Assembly (NCBI GenBank): GCA_019075865.1
Contig: JAGXAN010000001.1
Coordinates: forward strand, 186,001-250,000
DNA length: 64,000 nucleotides
Direction of reading: 5' to 3'
DNA from: Hyphomicrobiales bacterium
GTDB taxonomy: Bacteria; Pseudomonadota; Alphaproteobacteria; Rhizobiales; Beijerinckiaceae
Positions 35,842-45,361 of the stretch are shown here, piece by piece. The number at the start of each line of letters is the position of its first letter. Position 1 is the stretch's first letter. Both the position numbers and the translations under genes were made by a program. The notes under the pieces are model-generated. The model was not told the DNA's origin. It made no database searches and worked only from the letters and a program-made list of their open reading frames with translations.

Positions 35842-37440
35842 ATGGCAATTGCCGCCAATAAACTGGAATTGTTGCAGATCGCCGATGCGGTTGCGCGTGA
35901 GAAGTCGATTGATCGCCAGATCGTGCTGGCTTCGATGGAAGACGCCCTGCAAAAGGCCGCCCGCTCGCGCTATGGTCAGGAGACCGAAGTGCGCGCCGAG
36001 ATCAACCCCAAGACCGGCGAAGTGCGGTTCTCGCGCCTGCTGCTGGTGGTGGATGAAATCGAGAATGACGCCATCCACATCACCGTCGCCGATGCGCGCA
36101 AGAAGAACCCTGCCGCCCGCGTTGGCGACTGGATCGCCGAAACTCTGCCGCCCTTCGATTTTGGCCGCATCGCCGCCCAGTCGGCCAAGCAGGTCATCGT
36201 CCAGAAGGTGCGTGAGGCCGAACGCGACCGCCAGTATGAAGAATTCAAGGACCGCATGGGCGAGATCGTCAATGGCTCGGTCAAGCGCGTGGAATATGGC
36301 AATGTCGTGCTCGATCTGGGTCGCGGCGAAGCCATCATCCGCCGCGATGAGATGATCCCGCGCGAAAATTTCCGCCCCGGTGACCGCGTGCGCGCTTATG
36401 TTTATGACGTGCGCCGCGAGCAGCGTGGGCCGCAGATTTTCCTGTCGCGCACCCATCCGCAATTCATGGCCAAGCTTTTCATGCAGGAAGTGCCGGAAAT
36501 CTATGATGGCGTGATCGAAGTGAAATCCGTGGCGCGTGACCCTGGCTCGCGGGCGAAAATCGGCGTCATCTCGCGCGATTCTTCCATTGACCCGGTCGGT
36601 GCCTGCGTGGGTATGCGCGGCTCGCGTGTGCAAGCCGTCGTCAACGAATTGCAGGGCGAAAAGATCGACATCATCCCGTGGTCGGCCGATGCCGCTACCT
36701 TCATCGTCAACGCGCTGCAACCGGCTGAAGTGGTGAAAGTGGTTCTGGACGAAGATTCTTCGCGCATCGAAGTGGTGGTGCCCGATGATCAATTGTCGCT
36801 GGCCATCGGTCGGCGCGGCCAGAACGTGCGTTTAGCCTCGCAACTCACCGGCTGGGACATTGACATTTTGACCGAGGCCGAAGAATCCGGCCGTCGCCAG
36901 AAAGAATTTGTCGCCCGCACCCAGGTATTCATGCAGGCGCTGGATGTGGACGAAGTGGTGGGCCAGCTTCTGGCTTCCGAAGGGTTCCGTTCGGTGGAAG
37001 AAGTGGCTTTCGTCAATCCGTCCGAAATTGCCTCCATCGAAGGCTTTGACGAAGATACCGCTGTTGAGATTCAAACCCGCGCCAAGGATCATCTGGCCCG
37101 GATCGAGCAGGAATTGGACGACAAGCGCCGCAATCTTGGTGTGGCCGACGAGTTGAAGGAAATCGACGGCATCACCGGTCAATTGCTGGTGAAACTGGGT
37201 GAAAATGAAGTCAGGACGGTTGAAGACCTGGCCGGTTGCGCCACCGACGATCTCGTCGGCTGGAGCGAGCGCAAGAATGCCGAAACCATCCGCACCCCCG
37301 GCTATTTCGAGGGCCTGGAAATCTCGCGTGAAGATGCGGAAGCCATGATTATGGCGGCGCGCGTCAAGGCGGGATGGATTGAAGCCCCGGCACCCCAAAG
37401 TCAAGATGCGGGTGTGGATGCAGGCGCGGCGCAAGGGTAA
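35842..37440 (+). CDS. nusA: transcription termination/antitermination protein NusA
   Basis: NusA binds RNA polymerase and nascent RNA, controlling pausing, termination and antitermination. The 532-residue protein has the N-terminal polymerase-binding domain, an S1 domain (VNGSVKRVEYGNVVLDLGRGEAIIRRDEMIP), KH1 and KH2 (RDPGSRAKIGVIS, VGACVGMRGSRVQAVVNELQGEKIDII, LAIGRRGQNVRLASQLTGW), and two C-terminal helix-hairpin-helix repeats from about residue 360 (SEGFRSVEEVAFVNPSEIASIEGFDED, VKLGENEVRTVEDLAGCATDDLVGW). It starts 2 bases after rimP ends, after a GAGGAGACG box. Confidence 0.96.
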   Translation: MAIAANKLELLQIADAVAREKSIDRQIVLASMEDALQKAARSRYGQETEVRAEINPKTGEVRFSRLLLVVDEIENDAIHITVADARKKNPAARVGDWIAETLPPFDFGRIAAQSAKQVIVQKVREAERDRQYEEFKDRMGEIVNGSVKRVEYGNVVLDLGRGEAIIRRDEMIPRENFRPGDRVRAYVYDVRREQRGPQIFLSRTHPQFMAKLFMQEVPEIYDGVIEVKSVARDPGSRAKIGVISRDSSIDPVGACVGMRGSRVQAVVNELQGEKIDIIPWSADAATFIVNALQPAEVVKVVLDEDSSRIEVVVPDDQLSLAIGRRGQNVRLASQLTGWDIDILTEAEESGRRQKEFVARTQVFMQALDVDEVVGQLLASEGFRSVEEVAFVNPSEIASIEGFDEDTAVEIQTRAKDHLARIEQELDDKRRNLGVADELKEIDGITGQLLVKLGENEVRTVEDLAGCATDDLVGWSERKNAETIRTPGYFEGLEISREDAEAMIMAARVKAGWIEAPAPQSQDAGVDAGAAQG

Positions 37441-37456
37441 GCGAGAGGGACGTATT

Positions 37457-38233
37457 TTGCCGCATGGGCGCGACGATCTTGACGCTTCTGAATGGACCGC
37501 TTCCGAACTGGAAGAGAGCGGGCCGGAGCGAACTTGCGTCGTCACCCGGCAAAAGGCCCGCCCGGAGCATCTGATTCGCTTTGTGTGTGGGCCGGACGGC
37601 GTGATTGTGCCTGACATAAGGGCCAAGCTGCCGGGCCGTGGGGCCTGGGTCAGCGCGCAGGCTGAAATCGTGCGCCAGGGTGTGAAGCGCGGAGTGATCG
37701 CCCGCGCGCTTCGGGCCCGAAGCCGGCCGGCCAAGGGCAAGGATGCGACGCCCGCTTTGACGATGCGTCAGGACATGGCCGAATTTGTCGACCAGCTTCT
37801 GGAGAGCGACGCGCTTCAGGGCCTCGCCCTTGCAAACAAGGCGGGGATGGTTATTTCAGGTTATGCCAAACTGGAGTCCAGTTTGGCGCAGCAATCTATG
37901 CTCGCATTGTTTCACGCCAGCGACGGCGGGCCGGATGGGCGGCGCAAACTGGGTCAGGTGCAGCGCCGCTTCGCGCTTGCAGGCTTGAATCCCGGCGCTC
38001 TTGGTGACATTGTGACCATTGACGTAGATATTTTCCATTCCAGCCAATTGAGTTTGGCATTGGGCCGGGAAAATGTGATACATGCGGGGCTCATGAGTCA
38101 GCCGGGCGCTGCCAGCTTTCTGGCGCGCATTTGCAAATTGATGGAATATCGCGCCGCCGCCTCGCCGGATGCAGCGCGAAAAGCGGTTATGCCGGGGTCT
38201 GGGGATCAGATGCCGGGCAATGATGTGGATTGA
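37457..38233 (+). CDS. YlxR-like RNA-binding protein fused to an L7Ae/L30e-like domain
   Basis: A two-domain protein: an N-terminal DUF448/YlxR domain (ERTCVVTRQKARPEHLIRFVCGPDGVIVPDIRAKLPGRGAWVS) and a C-terminal ribosomal L7Ae/L30e-like part (VDQLLESDALQGLALANKAGMVISGYAKLE). The fusion is normal in alphaproteobacteria, where it sits between nusA and infB. The open frame begins at 37379 inside nusA, but the TTG at 37457 has GAGAGGGA six bases upstream, starts 16 bases after the nusA stop, and gives 258 residues, so I prefer it. The role in RNA binding is inferred from the family. Confidence 0.88.
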   Translation: MPHGRDDLDASEWTASELEESGPERTCVVTRQKARPEHLIRFVCGPDGVIVPDIRAKLPGRGAWVSAQAEIVRQGVKRGVIARALRARSRPAKGKDATPALTMRQDMAEFVDQLLESDALQGLALANKAGMVISGYAKLESSLAQQSMLALFHASDGGPDGRRKLGQVQRRFALAGLNPGALGDIVTIDVDIFHSSQLSLALGRENVIHAGLMSQPGAASFLARICKLMEYRAAASPDAARKAVMPGSGDQMPGNDVD

Positions 38234-38263
38234 ACAGGCGCAACGCCTAAGGACGCAAGACGT

Positions 38264-40927
38264 ATGAATGATACTAAATCTACTGGCGACCAGACTTTGA
38301 CCGTCGCGCCCACCAAGACACTGTCGCTGAAGCGACCGGTGGAGCAAGGCACTGTCCGCCAGAGCTTCTCGCACGGCCGCACCAAAAGCGTTGTGGTTGA
38401 AACGGTCAAGCGTCGGGTGCCCGGAGCGCCCGAGAAGGCGGCTCCCAGCGCGCCGCCGCCTGCACCGGTCGAGGCGGCCCCGGTTGTGGCGGCCCCCCGG
38501 GTGGATGTCGCGCCGCGCGGCCCCACTATTGCCCGTGCGCCGATGCCAACCCCCGCGTCGCGTCCCCAGTCGGGGATGATTTTGCGCACCTTGACCGATG
38601 AACAGCGCGAAGCCCGCGCCCGAGCCCTTGTGGATGCGCAAGGCCGCGAGGAGCAGGAGCGCGAACAGGCGTTGGTGGAAGCCAAACTGCGCGAAGAGCG
38701 TGAAGCCCGCGAAAAAGCCGAACGCGAAGAAGCCGAAGCCCGCAAGCGCGAGGAGGAAACCCGCCGTCTCGCCGAAGCCGAAACCAAGCGCCGCGTCGAG
38801 ACCGAGGCCAAGCGCCGTTTGGCCGGTGGCGAACCTTCCACCGCGCCGCCAGTCGCCCGCAAGCCCGTGCCCGCAACCTCGGCGTCGGCTCCATCCGCGA
38901 CCGCCGCCCCCGGCGACACCGCCGTCAAGGCAGGTGTCGAGCAGGACGAAGCGGGCAACCGTATTGTGCGCCGCACCTTGACCCCGGCCCGCGTCGTGAC
39001 GCCGTTGGTAAAGCCAAACCGTGGCGGCGAGTTGAAAAATCGCGGTCGCCTGACCGTGACTTCGGCCACCAGCGAGGAAGAGGAGCGCACCCGCTCGGTC
39101 GCCGCTTTCCGCCGCCGCACCCAGCGCCTCAAGGGCATGGGCCAAGTGCAGCAGAAGGAAAAGCTGGCCCGCGAAATCATTCTGCCCGAGACCATCACGA
39201 TTCAGGAACTTGCCAATCGCATGTCCGAACGTGCGGTCGATGTCATCAAACTATTGATGAAACAGGGGCAAATGGCGCTGATCACGGATGTGATCGACGC
39301 TGACACCGCGCAATTGATCGCCGAAGAATTGGGTCACACGGTTCGCCGCGTTGCCGATTCCGATGTCGAGGAAGGCCTGTTCGACAGCGCCGACCACGAC
39401 GATCACCTGCTGCCGCGTCCGCCCGTTGTCACCATTATGGGCCATGTCGATCACGGCAAGACCTCGCTTCTGGACGCCATTCGCCATGCCAATGTGGTTT
39501 CGGGCGAAGCCGGCGGCATTACCCAGCATATCGGCGCCTATCAGATCACCGCCCCGAGTGGCTCGCCGATCACCTTCATTGATACGCCCGGACACGCCGC
39601 CTTTACCGCGATGCGCGCCCGTGGTGCCAAGGTCACCGACATTGTCGTGCTCGTCGTTGCCGCCGATGACGGCGTCATGCCGCAGACAGTGGAAGCGATC
39701 AACCATGCCAAAGCCGCGAAAGTGCCGCTGATTGTCGCCATCAACAAGATCGACAAATCCGAAGCCAAGCCGGAGCGCGTGCGGGCCGAATTGCTCCAGC
39801 ACGAAGTGCAGGTGGAATCGCTCGGTGGTGATGTGCTCGAAGTGGAGGTTTCCGCCACCAAGAAGCTCAATCTCGACAAATTGCTGGAAGTGATTGCGTT
39901 GCAGGCCGAATTGCTCGACCTCAAGGCCAATCCGGATCGCCCTGCCGAAGGCACCGTGATCGAAGCCCGCCTCGATCGTGGTCGTGGCCCGGTTGCAACC
40001 GTGCTGGTGCAGCGCGGCACCTTGAGCGTTGGCGATCTGGTGGTTGCCGGTTCGCAATGGGGCCGCGTGCGTGCGCTGCTCGATGATCGTGGTGTTCACA
40101 CTGCCAAGGTGGGGCCATCCTCGCCGGTGGAAGTGCTGGGCTTTTCGGGTGCGCCGGAAGCGGGCGACCGCGTTGCCGTGGTGCCCAACGAGGCCCGTGC
40201 CCGCGAGATCGCGGATTATCGTGAGCGCCAGAAGCGTGAAAAGCTGGCCGCACGCGGTGGCTCGGTGCGCGGCAGCCTTGCCGACATGATGAGCCAGATC
40301 AAGACCGCTGGCCGCAAGGAATTCCCGTTGGTCATCAAGGGCGATGTGCAAGGCTCGGTGGAAGCCATTGTCGCTGCGCTTGAAAAACTCAACACCGATG
40401 AAGTGGCGGCGCGTGTCGTGCATGTTGGTGTCGGCGGCGTTAGCGAAAGTGACATCACTTTGGCCGAAGCCTCACGCGCGGCTGTCATCGGTTTCAACGT
40501 CCGCGCCTTCAAGGAAGCGCGCTCGGCAGCCGAAGCTGCGGGCATCGAGATTCGTTATTACAGCATCATCTACAACCTGATTGATGACGTGAAAGCCGCC
40601 ATGTCGGGCATGTTGGCACCGACCCTGCGCGAAACCATGCTGGGCAATGCGCTGATTCAGGAAGTCTTCGCGATTTCCAAGGTTGGCAAGGTGGCCGGTT
40701 GCCGTGTCACCGATGGCACGGTGGAGCGTGGCCAGCATGTGCGCCTGATCCGCGACAATGTCGTGGTGCACGAAGGCAAGCTTTCGACACTGAAGCGCTT
40801 CAAGGACGAAGTGCGCGAAGTGCAGGCAGGCCAGGAATGCGGCATGGCTTTCGAAAATTATCAGGACATGCGCCCTGGCGACGTGATCGAATGCTTCCGC
40901 GTCGAAAGCATTGCCCGCTCCCTGTAA
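38264..40927 (+). CDS. infB: translation initiation factor IF-2
   Basis: IF-2 places initiator tRNA on the 30S subunit in a GTP-dependent manner. The 887-residue protein has a long N-terminal extension: an Ala/Pro-rich part, then a very charged helical stretch of Glu/Arg/Ala/Lys (about 110-200), then the IF2-N domain ([33 protein letters not shown]). The GTPase domain has [20 protein letters not shown] and NKIDKSEA. The C-terminal domains include [43 protein letters not shown]. The start at 38264 has AGGACG upstream. It is followed closely by rbfA. Confidence 0.97.
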   Translation: MNDTKSTGDQTLTVAPTKTLSLKRPVEQGTVRQSFSHGRTKSVVVETVKRRVPGAPEKAAPSAPPPAPVEAAPVVAAPRVDVAPRGPTIARAPMPTPASRPQSGMILRTLTDEQREARARALVDAQGREEQEREQALVEAKLREEREAREKAEREEAEARKREEETRRLAEAETKRRVETEAKRRLAGGEPSTAPPVARKPVPATSASAPSATAAPGDTAVKAGVEQDEAGNRIVRRTLTPARVVTPLVKPNRGGELKNRGRLTVTSATSEEEERTRSVAAFRRRTQRLKGMGQVQQKEKLAREIILPETITIQELANRMSERAVDVIKLLMKQGQMALITDVIDADTAQLIAEELGHTVRRVADSDVEEGLFDSADHDDHLLPRPPVVTIMGHVDHGKTSLLDAIRHANVVSGEAGGITQHIGAYQITAPSGSPITFIDTPGHAAFTAMRARGAKVTDIVVLVVAADDGVMPQTVEAINHAKAAKVPLIVAINKIDKSEAKPERVRAELLQHEVQVESLGGDVLEVEVSATKKLNLDKLLEVIALQAELLDLKANPDRPAEGTVIEARLDRGRGPVATVLVQRGTLSVGDLVVAGSQWGRVRALLDDRGVHTAKVGPSSPVEVLGFSGAPEAGDRVAVVPNEARAREIADYRERQKREKLAARGGSVRGSLADMMSQIKTAGRKEFPLVIKGDVQGSVEAIVAALEKLNTDEVAARVVHVGVGGVSESDITLAEASRAAVIGFNVRAFKEARSAAEAAGIEIRYYSIIYNLIDDVKAAMSGMLAPTLRETMLGNALIQEVFAISKVGKVAGCRVTDGTVERGQHVRLIRDNVVVHEGKLSTLKRFKDEVREVQAGQECGMAFENYQDMRPGDVIECFRVESIARSL

Positions 40928-40959
40928 GGGCGCGCGCATTTCTCATTATCGGAACCTGA

Positions 40960-41373
40960 ATGCAAAAGACCAATCCCACAGCGGCGCAGCCTTCGCAGCG
41001 TATGCTGCGGGTGGCGGAATTGATCCGCCACACGCTGTCGCAGATTTTAAGCCAGGGCGTCGTCGACGATCCGGCCTTGAGCGGACTTGTCATCAGCGTG
41101 CCGCATGTGTCGATGAGCCCGGATTTGAAATGGGCCAACATCGCCATCATGCCGCTGGGTGGCAAAGGCATCGAACAGGCTATCGATGCGCTCAACCGCA
41201 ATCGCAAGTTCCTGCGCGGCGAGTTGGCGCATCGTATCAACCTGAAATATGCACCGGATCTGCGTTTCAAGGCGGACGAGGGCTTTGATGCCCGCGCCCG
41301 GATTGACGCCCTGCTGCACTCCCCCAAGGTTTTGCGCGACCTTGGCGCGAAACCGGATGAGGAAGACGCATGA
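40960..41373 (+). CDS. rbfA: ribosome-binding factor A
   Basis: RbfA is a 30S maturation and cold-adaptation factor that binds helix 1 of 16S rRNA. The 137-residue protein has the KH-like core (MLRVAELIRHTLSQILSQG, SGLVISVPHVSMSPDLKWANIAIMPLGG, FLRGELAHRINLKYAPDLRFKADEGFDARARID). Its TGA overlaps the truB ATG. Position after infB is typical. Confidence 0.95.
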   Translation: MQKTNPTAAQPSQRMLRVAELIRHTLSQILSQGVVDDPALSGLVISVPHVSMSPDLKWANIAIMPLGGKGIEQAIDALNRNRKFLRGELAHRINLKYAPDLRFKADEGFDARARIDALLHSPKVLRDLGAKPDEEDA

Positions 41374-42275
41374 ACGCGCCCCGCTCGCAGCGTGTCATGG
41401 TCGATGGCTGGATCGTGCTGGACAAGCCCACCGAAATGACCTCGACTTTCGCGGTGGCGCGTCTGAAGCGCCTGTATAATGCAAAGAAGGCCGGGCACGC
41501 CGGCACGCTCGACCCGCTCGCCACCGGCATTTTGCCGATCGCCTTCGGGGAAGCGACCAAAACCGTGCCCTATGTGCAGGATGGCGAAAAAGCCTATCGC
41601 TTCACCGTGCAATGGGGCGAAGAGACCGAAACCGATGACAAGGAAGGCGCCATCACCGCGACTTCCGCCGAGCGCCCGACGCTGGCCGCGATTGAGCGCG
41701 AACTTCCCGCATTCATCGGGCAGGTGATGCAGGTGCCCCCGGCCTATTCCGCGATCAAGATCAATGGCGAGCGTGCCTATGATCTGGCGCGCGATGGCCA
41801 GATCGTGCAGATTGCCGAGCGCCAGGTTGACATTCATGCCCTGCGGCTGGTGTCGGCGGAACGCGATTTTGCCGTGCTCGAAGCCGAATGTGGCAAGGGC
41901 ACCTATGTGCGCGCCATTGCCCGGGATTTGGGCCGGGTGCTCGGCTGCCATGGCCATGTCGCTGCTTTGCGCCGCACCCGTGTCGGCCCGTTCTTTGAGG
42001 CGGATGCCTGGTCACTGGCGCAATTGGAAGCGCAGGATTTTGCGCCCCTGAGCGCCATGCGCCCGATTGAGGCTGGCCTCACCGAAAACCAATGCATTGT
42101 CGTGGACCGCGATGGCGCGGCGCGGTTGCGCAATGGCCAGTCCTTGCTGCTGCGCGGCCGTGACGCCCCGTTTGAGGGCACCGCCTATGCCGCCTGTGGC
42201 GGCACCGTCATCGCTGTTGGCCATATCGAACACGGTGAATTGCACCCCGCCCGGGTCTTCAACACCCCCTATTGA
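41370..42275 (+). CDS. truB: tRNA pseudouridine(55) synthase
   Basis: TruB makes pseudouridine 55 in the T-loop of tRNA. The 301-residue protein has the catalytic Asp48 in KAGHAGTLDPLATGILP, the motif YRFTVQWGEETETDD, PPAYSAIKINGERAYDLARDG and KGTYVRAIARDLGRVLG. Its ATG overlaps the rbfA stop (ATGA). In most proteobacteria rpsO and pnp follow truB; here the next gene is pckA on the other strand 11 bases away, so the block ends here. Confidence 0.96.
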   Translation: MNAPRSQRVMVDGWIVLDKPTEMTSTFAVARLKRLYNAKKAGHAGTLDPLATGILPIAFGEATKTVPYVQDGEKAYRFTVQWGEETETDDKEGAITATSAERPTLAAIERELPAFIGQVMQVPPAYSAIKINGERAYDLARDGQIVQIAERQVDIHALRLVSAERDFAVLEAECGKGTYVRAIARDLGRVLGCHGHVAALRRTRVGPFFEADAWSLAQLEAQDFAPLSAMRPIEAGLTENQCIVVDRDGAARLRNGQSLLLRGRDAPFEGTAYAACGGTVIAVGHIEHGELHPARVFNTPY

Positions 42276-42286
42276 GGGCGTGGCGG

Positions 42287-43891
42287 CTATTGCGCCGCCA
42301 ATTGCCATTTGGGCGCGGCTTCACGCACGTTCTGGTCTACATGCGGCTCGAATTTCTCGAAATTGGCGCGGAACATGTCCACCAGCTTTTTCGCGGTTTC
42401 GGCGAATTCGGCTTTTGACGCCCAGGTCTTCACCGGGTTCAGCAAATGCGGCTCAACGCCCGGCACCGAGGTTGGCACCGCCAACCCGAAATAGGCATCG
42501 GAGCGGAATTTGGCCCGGTTGAGCGAGCCATCCAGAACCGCCTCCAGCAAGCGGCGTGTTACCCGGATCGGCATCCGCCGTCCGGTGCCGAACTTGCCCC
42601 CCGTCCAGCCGGTATTGACCAGCCAGCAATCGACGTGGTTGCGGGCCATCAGATCGCGTAGCAGATTGCCATAGACCGAGGGGTGACGCGGCATGAACGG
42701 CGCGCCAAAGCAGGTCGAAAACGTGGCTTCGGGGTCTTTCACGCCTTTTTCCGTGCCCGCGACTTTGGCGGTATAGCCGGACAGGAAGTGATACATAGCC
42801 TGCGCGCCGTCGAGCTTGGCAATCGGGGGCAGCACACCGAAGGCATCACAGGTGAGCATGATGATGTTTTTGGGGTTGCCCGCCCGCCCGCTGACCGAAG
42901 CGTTCGGAATGAAATCCAGCGGGTAGCAGGCGCGGGTGTTTTCGGTCTTGCTGCCGTCATCGAGATTGGCCGCGTGGGTGACCGGATCCAGCACCACATT
43001 CTCCAGCACCGTGCCAAACCGCTCGGTGGTCGAGAAAATCTCAGGCTCGGCCTCGCGCGACAGGCGAATGACCTTGGCGTAGCAGCCGCCCTCGAAATTG
43101 AAAATGCCGTCTTTGGACCAGCCATGCTCATCATCGCCGATCAGCGTACGCTTCGGGTCGGCCGAAAGCGTCGTCTTGCCAGTGCCTGATAGGCCGAAAA
43201 ACACCGCCGCGCCATCTTTGTCATTGACATTGGCCGAGCAATGCATCGGCATAATGCCCTGTTGCGGCAGCGTGAAATTGAGATAGGTGAAAACCGATTT
43301 TTTCATCTCCCCGGCATAGGACGTGCCACCGATCAGTACGATTTTGCGGGTGAAATCGCAGGCTATGACCGTTTGCGAGCGACAGCCGTGCCGGGCCGGG
43401 TCCGCGACGAAGCTTGGCAGGTCGATGATGGTGAGATCGGCGACAAACTGCGCCAGCTCTGCCTGATCCGGGCGGATCAGCATGTTGCGGATGAACAAGG
43501 AGTGCCAGGCCAACTCGGTCACCACCCGTGCCTTGACCCGCGAAGCCGGATCGGCACCGCCGAAAAGGTCTTGCACGTACAGATCGCGGCCCTGCATGTG
43601 CGCGACGAAATCGGCGTGCAGCACATCAAATTGCGCGGGCGTCATCGCGCCATTATTGTCCCACCAGACCACATCTTGGGTGAGCGCGTCGCGAACGATG
43701 AATTTGTCTTTCGGCGAGCGCCCGGTATGGCTGCCAGTATCGGCGGCCAAAGCGCCGCCTTTGGCAATCTGCGCCTCGCCGCGCACCAGTGCTGCCGCAT
43801 AAAGCTGCGGAGCCTCCAGATTATAGGCGACCGCACCGGTGCCTTGGATGCCAAGGGGGGATTTCAGATTGTGGATACCAGTCACCTGCAT
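42287..43891 (-). CDS. pckA: phosphoenolpyruvate carboxykinase (ATP)
   Basis: PckA converts oxaloacetate to PEP and starts gluconeogenesis. The 534-residue protein has the kinase-1a P-loop [28 protein letters not shown], the substrate-binding [14 protein letters not shown], the metal-binding [22 protein letters not shown] and the adenine-binding [17 protein letters not shown]. In rhizobia pckA often lies next to chvI-chvG, divergent; here a HugZ-like gene intervenes. Start 43891 is the only ATG fitting the usual N-terminus ([14 protein letters not shown]). Confidence 0.96.
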   Translation of the reverse strand: MQVTGIHNLKSPLGIQGTGAVAYNLEAPQLYAAALVRGEAQIAKGGALAADTGSHTGRSPKDKFIVRDALTQDVVWWDNNGAMTPAQFDVLHADFVAHMQGRDLYVQDLFGGADPASRVKARVVTELAWHSLFIRNMLIRPDQAELAQFVADLTIIDLPSFVADPARHGCRSQTVIACDFTRKIVLIGGTSYAGEMKKSVFTYLNFTLPQQGIMPMHCSANVNDKDGAAVFFGLSGTGKTTLSADPKRTLIGDDEHGWSKDGIFNFEGGCYAKVIRLSREAEPEIFSTTERFGTVLENVVLDPVTHAANLDDGSKTENTRACYPLDFIPNASVSGRAGNPKNIIMLTCDAFGVLPPIAKLDGAQAMYHFLSGYTAKVAGTEKGVKDPEATFSTCFGAPFMPRHPSVYGNLLRDLMARNHVDCWLVNTGWTGGKFGTGRRMPIRVTRRLLEAVLDGSLNRAKFRSDAYFGLAVPTSVPGVEPHLLNPVKTWASKAEFAETAKKLVDMFRANFEKFEPHVDQNVREAAPKWQLAAQ

Positions 43892-43952
43892 CGGTCAGCC
43901 TTTTTGGGTTCGAGGGCAATTCATTTCATGAATCTGCCCTACCCCCCGGACT

Positions 43953-44456
43953 TCAAGCTGGCAAGTTGGCACTTGGGAGGGGGCCCGCAGGCCCCAGCAA
44001 CAAAGCGGCCGTAAAATCGGCGGCCTTGCCAAAACCGCCATTGAGATGGGCAATCGTGATGGCAAACTGCCAGAAGGAGAAATCGCCAAAGTCGGCATAG
44101 AGCGCTGCCTTCGGGTTTTGCGCCAGAAATATCCCGCGAAGCTGGCCCCGCAACTGCGGCTCGGTGACTTTGATCGCGGTGCCCACCAGCGTCAGGCGCG
44201 GATGCGCGAGCGGGTCGCCTTTGCCGGTCTGGGCCAGCAGCAGCGAGCAGCGCCCGTCCGCATCCAGATTGCGGGTGTGCAGGGAAAGCTGCGACAGCAA
44301 CAGAATCGGCGAGCCGTCCTCGTTGGCGGCAATCGTGGTCAGGGTTCCAACCGGAAATCCGGTCTGCGCCATTAGCGTCGACAGGCTGGCCACCCGAATG
44401 CCGCGCAACAAGCGCCGCGCCTCAAGGAGTGGGTCGTAGGGAGGAGGGGTGGTCAT
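43953..44456 (-). CDS. HugZ-like FMN/haem-binding protein (pyridoxamine 5'-phosphate oxidase fold)
   Basis: A 167-residue protein with the split-barrel PNPOx fold: ASLSTLMAQTGFPVGTLTTIAANEDGSPILLLSQLSLHTRNLDADGRCSLLLAQTGKGDPLAHPRLTLVG then a PKAALYADFGDFSFWQFAITIAHLNGGFGKA segment that matches the HugZ haem-utilisation group. HugZ proteins break down haem or reduce FMN; which applies here is unknown. It lies on the same strand as pckA, 61 bases upstream, and may be co-transcribed. The C-terminus past residue 150 (LLLGPAGPLPSANLPA) is less certain. Confidence 0.85.
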   Translation of the reverse strand: MTTPPPYDPLLEARRLLRGIRVASLSTLMAQTGFPVGTLTTIAANEDGSPILLLSQLSLHTRNLDADGRCSLLLAQTGKGDPLAHPRLTLVGTAIKVTEPQLRGQLRGIFLAQNPKAALYADFGDFSFWQFAITIAHLNGGFGKAADFTAALLLGPAGPLPSANLPA

Positions 44457-44638
44457 TGGGTTTGGGGTTCCGCATGGTTGAATGGCAATTTAATGCATCT
44501 TGGTTGGCATTTTGATCCATCAAGTGGTAAAAGGGACAAAAAGCCGTCACATTTCAGCCCTCATGGCTCTTAACTGTTGTAAGCATGCCACATCGAGTCG
44601 AGTGGCAACAGAAACGCCACATAACCTCAAGGTTTGCC

Positions 44639-45337
44639 ATGCCCACTATTGCTCTAGTTGATGATGATCGCAACATTCTCACCTCCGTGTCGATTGCGCT
44701 GGAGGGCGAGGGTTATCGGGTGCAGACCTATACGGACGGGGCAAGTGCGCTGGACGGACTGAAAAGCAATCCGCCGGACATGGCGATTTTTGATATCAAA
44801 ATGCCGCGCATGGATGGCATGGAATTGCTGCGCCGCCTGCGCCAGAAGTCAGATTTGCCGGTGATTTTCCTGACCTCGAAGGACGAGGAAATCGACGAGC
44901 TTTTCGGCCTGAAGATGGGCGCCGATGATTTCATCCGCAAGCCGTTCTCGCAGCGGTTGCTGGTCGAGCGCGTCAAGGCGATTTTGCGCCGCTCCAACCC
45001 GAAAGAGGCGGCGGCTAACAAGGAATCCGAGGCCAAGATTCTTGAACGCGGCCTGTTGAAGATGGACCCGGATCGCCATACCTGCACCTGGAAGGGTGAG
45101 CAGGTGGTGCTCACCGTAACCGAATTCCTGATCCTTCAGGCATTGGCGACGCGCCCCGGTGTGGTGAAAAGCCGCAATGCCTTGATGGATGCCGCCTATG
45201 ATGACCAAGTTTATGTGGATGATCGCACCATCGACAGTCATATCAAGCGCTTGCGCAAGAAGTTCGCGGTCAATGACCCGGATTTCGACATGATCGAGAC
45301 CTTGTATGGCGTTGGTTATCGCTTCAAGGAAGCGTAA
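44639..45337 (+). CDS. chvI: response regulator ChvI (OmpR family)
   Basis: The response regulator of the ChvG-ChvI system, which controls envelope, acid response and host interaction in Rhizobiales and related alphaproteobacteria. From the ATG at 44639 there are 232 residues. The receiver has the acidic pocket VDDDRN, phosphoacceptor Asp52 in [10 protein letters not shown], Thr in FLTSKDEE and Lys in IRKPF. The C-terminal winged helix has [35 protein letters not shown]. The frame is open upstream to 44585. It is followed by the kinase after 24 bases. Confidence 0.95.
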   Translation: MPTIALVDDDRNILTSVSIALEGEGYRVQTYTDGASALDGLKSNPPDMAIFDIKMPRMDGMELLRRLRQKSDLPVIFLTSKDEEIDELFGLKMGADDFIRKPFSQRLLVERVKAILRRSNPKEAAANKESEAKILERGLLKMDPDRHTCTWKGEQVVLTVTEFLILQALATRPGVVKSRNALMDAAYDDQVYVDDRTIDSHIKRLRKKFAVNDPDFDMIETLYGVGYRFKEA

Positions 45338-45361
45338 ATTCAGCGCCCGGAAGGGGTGGTT

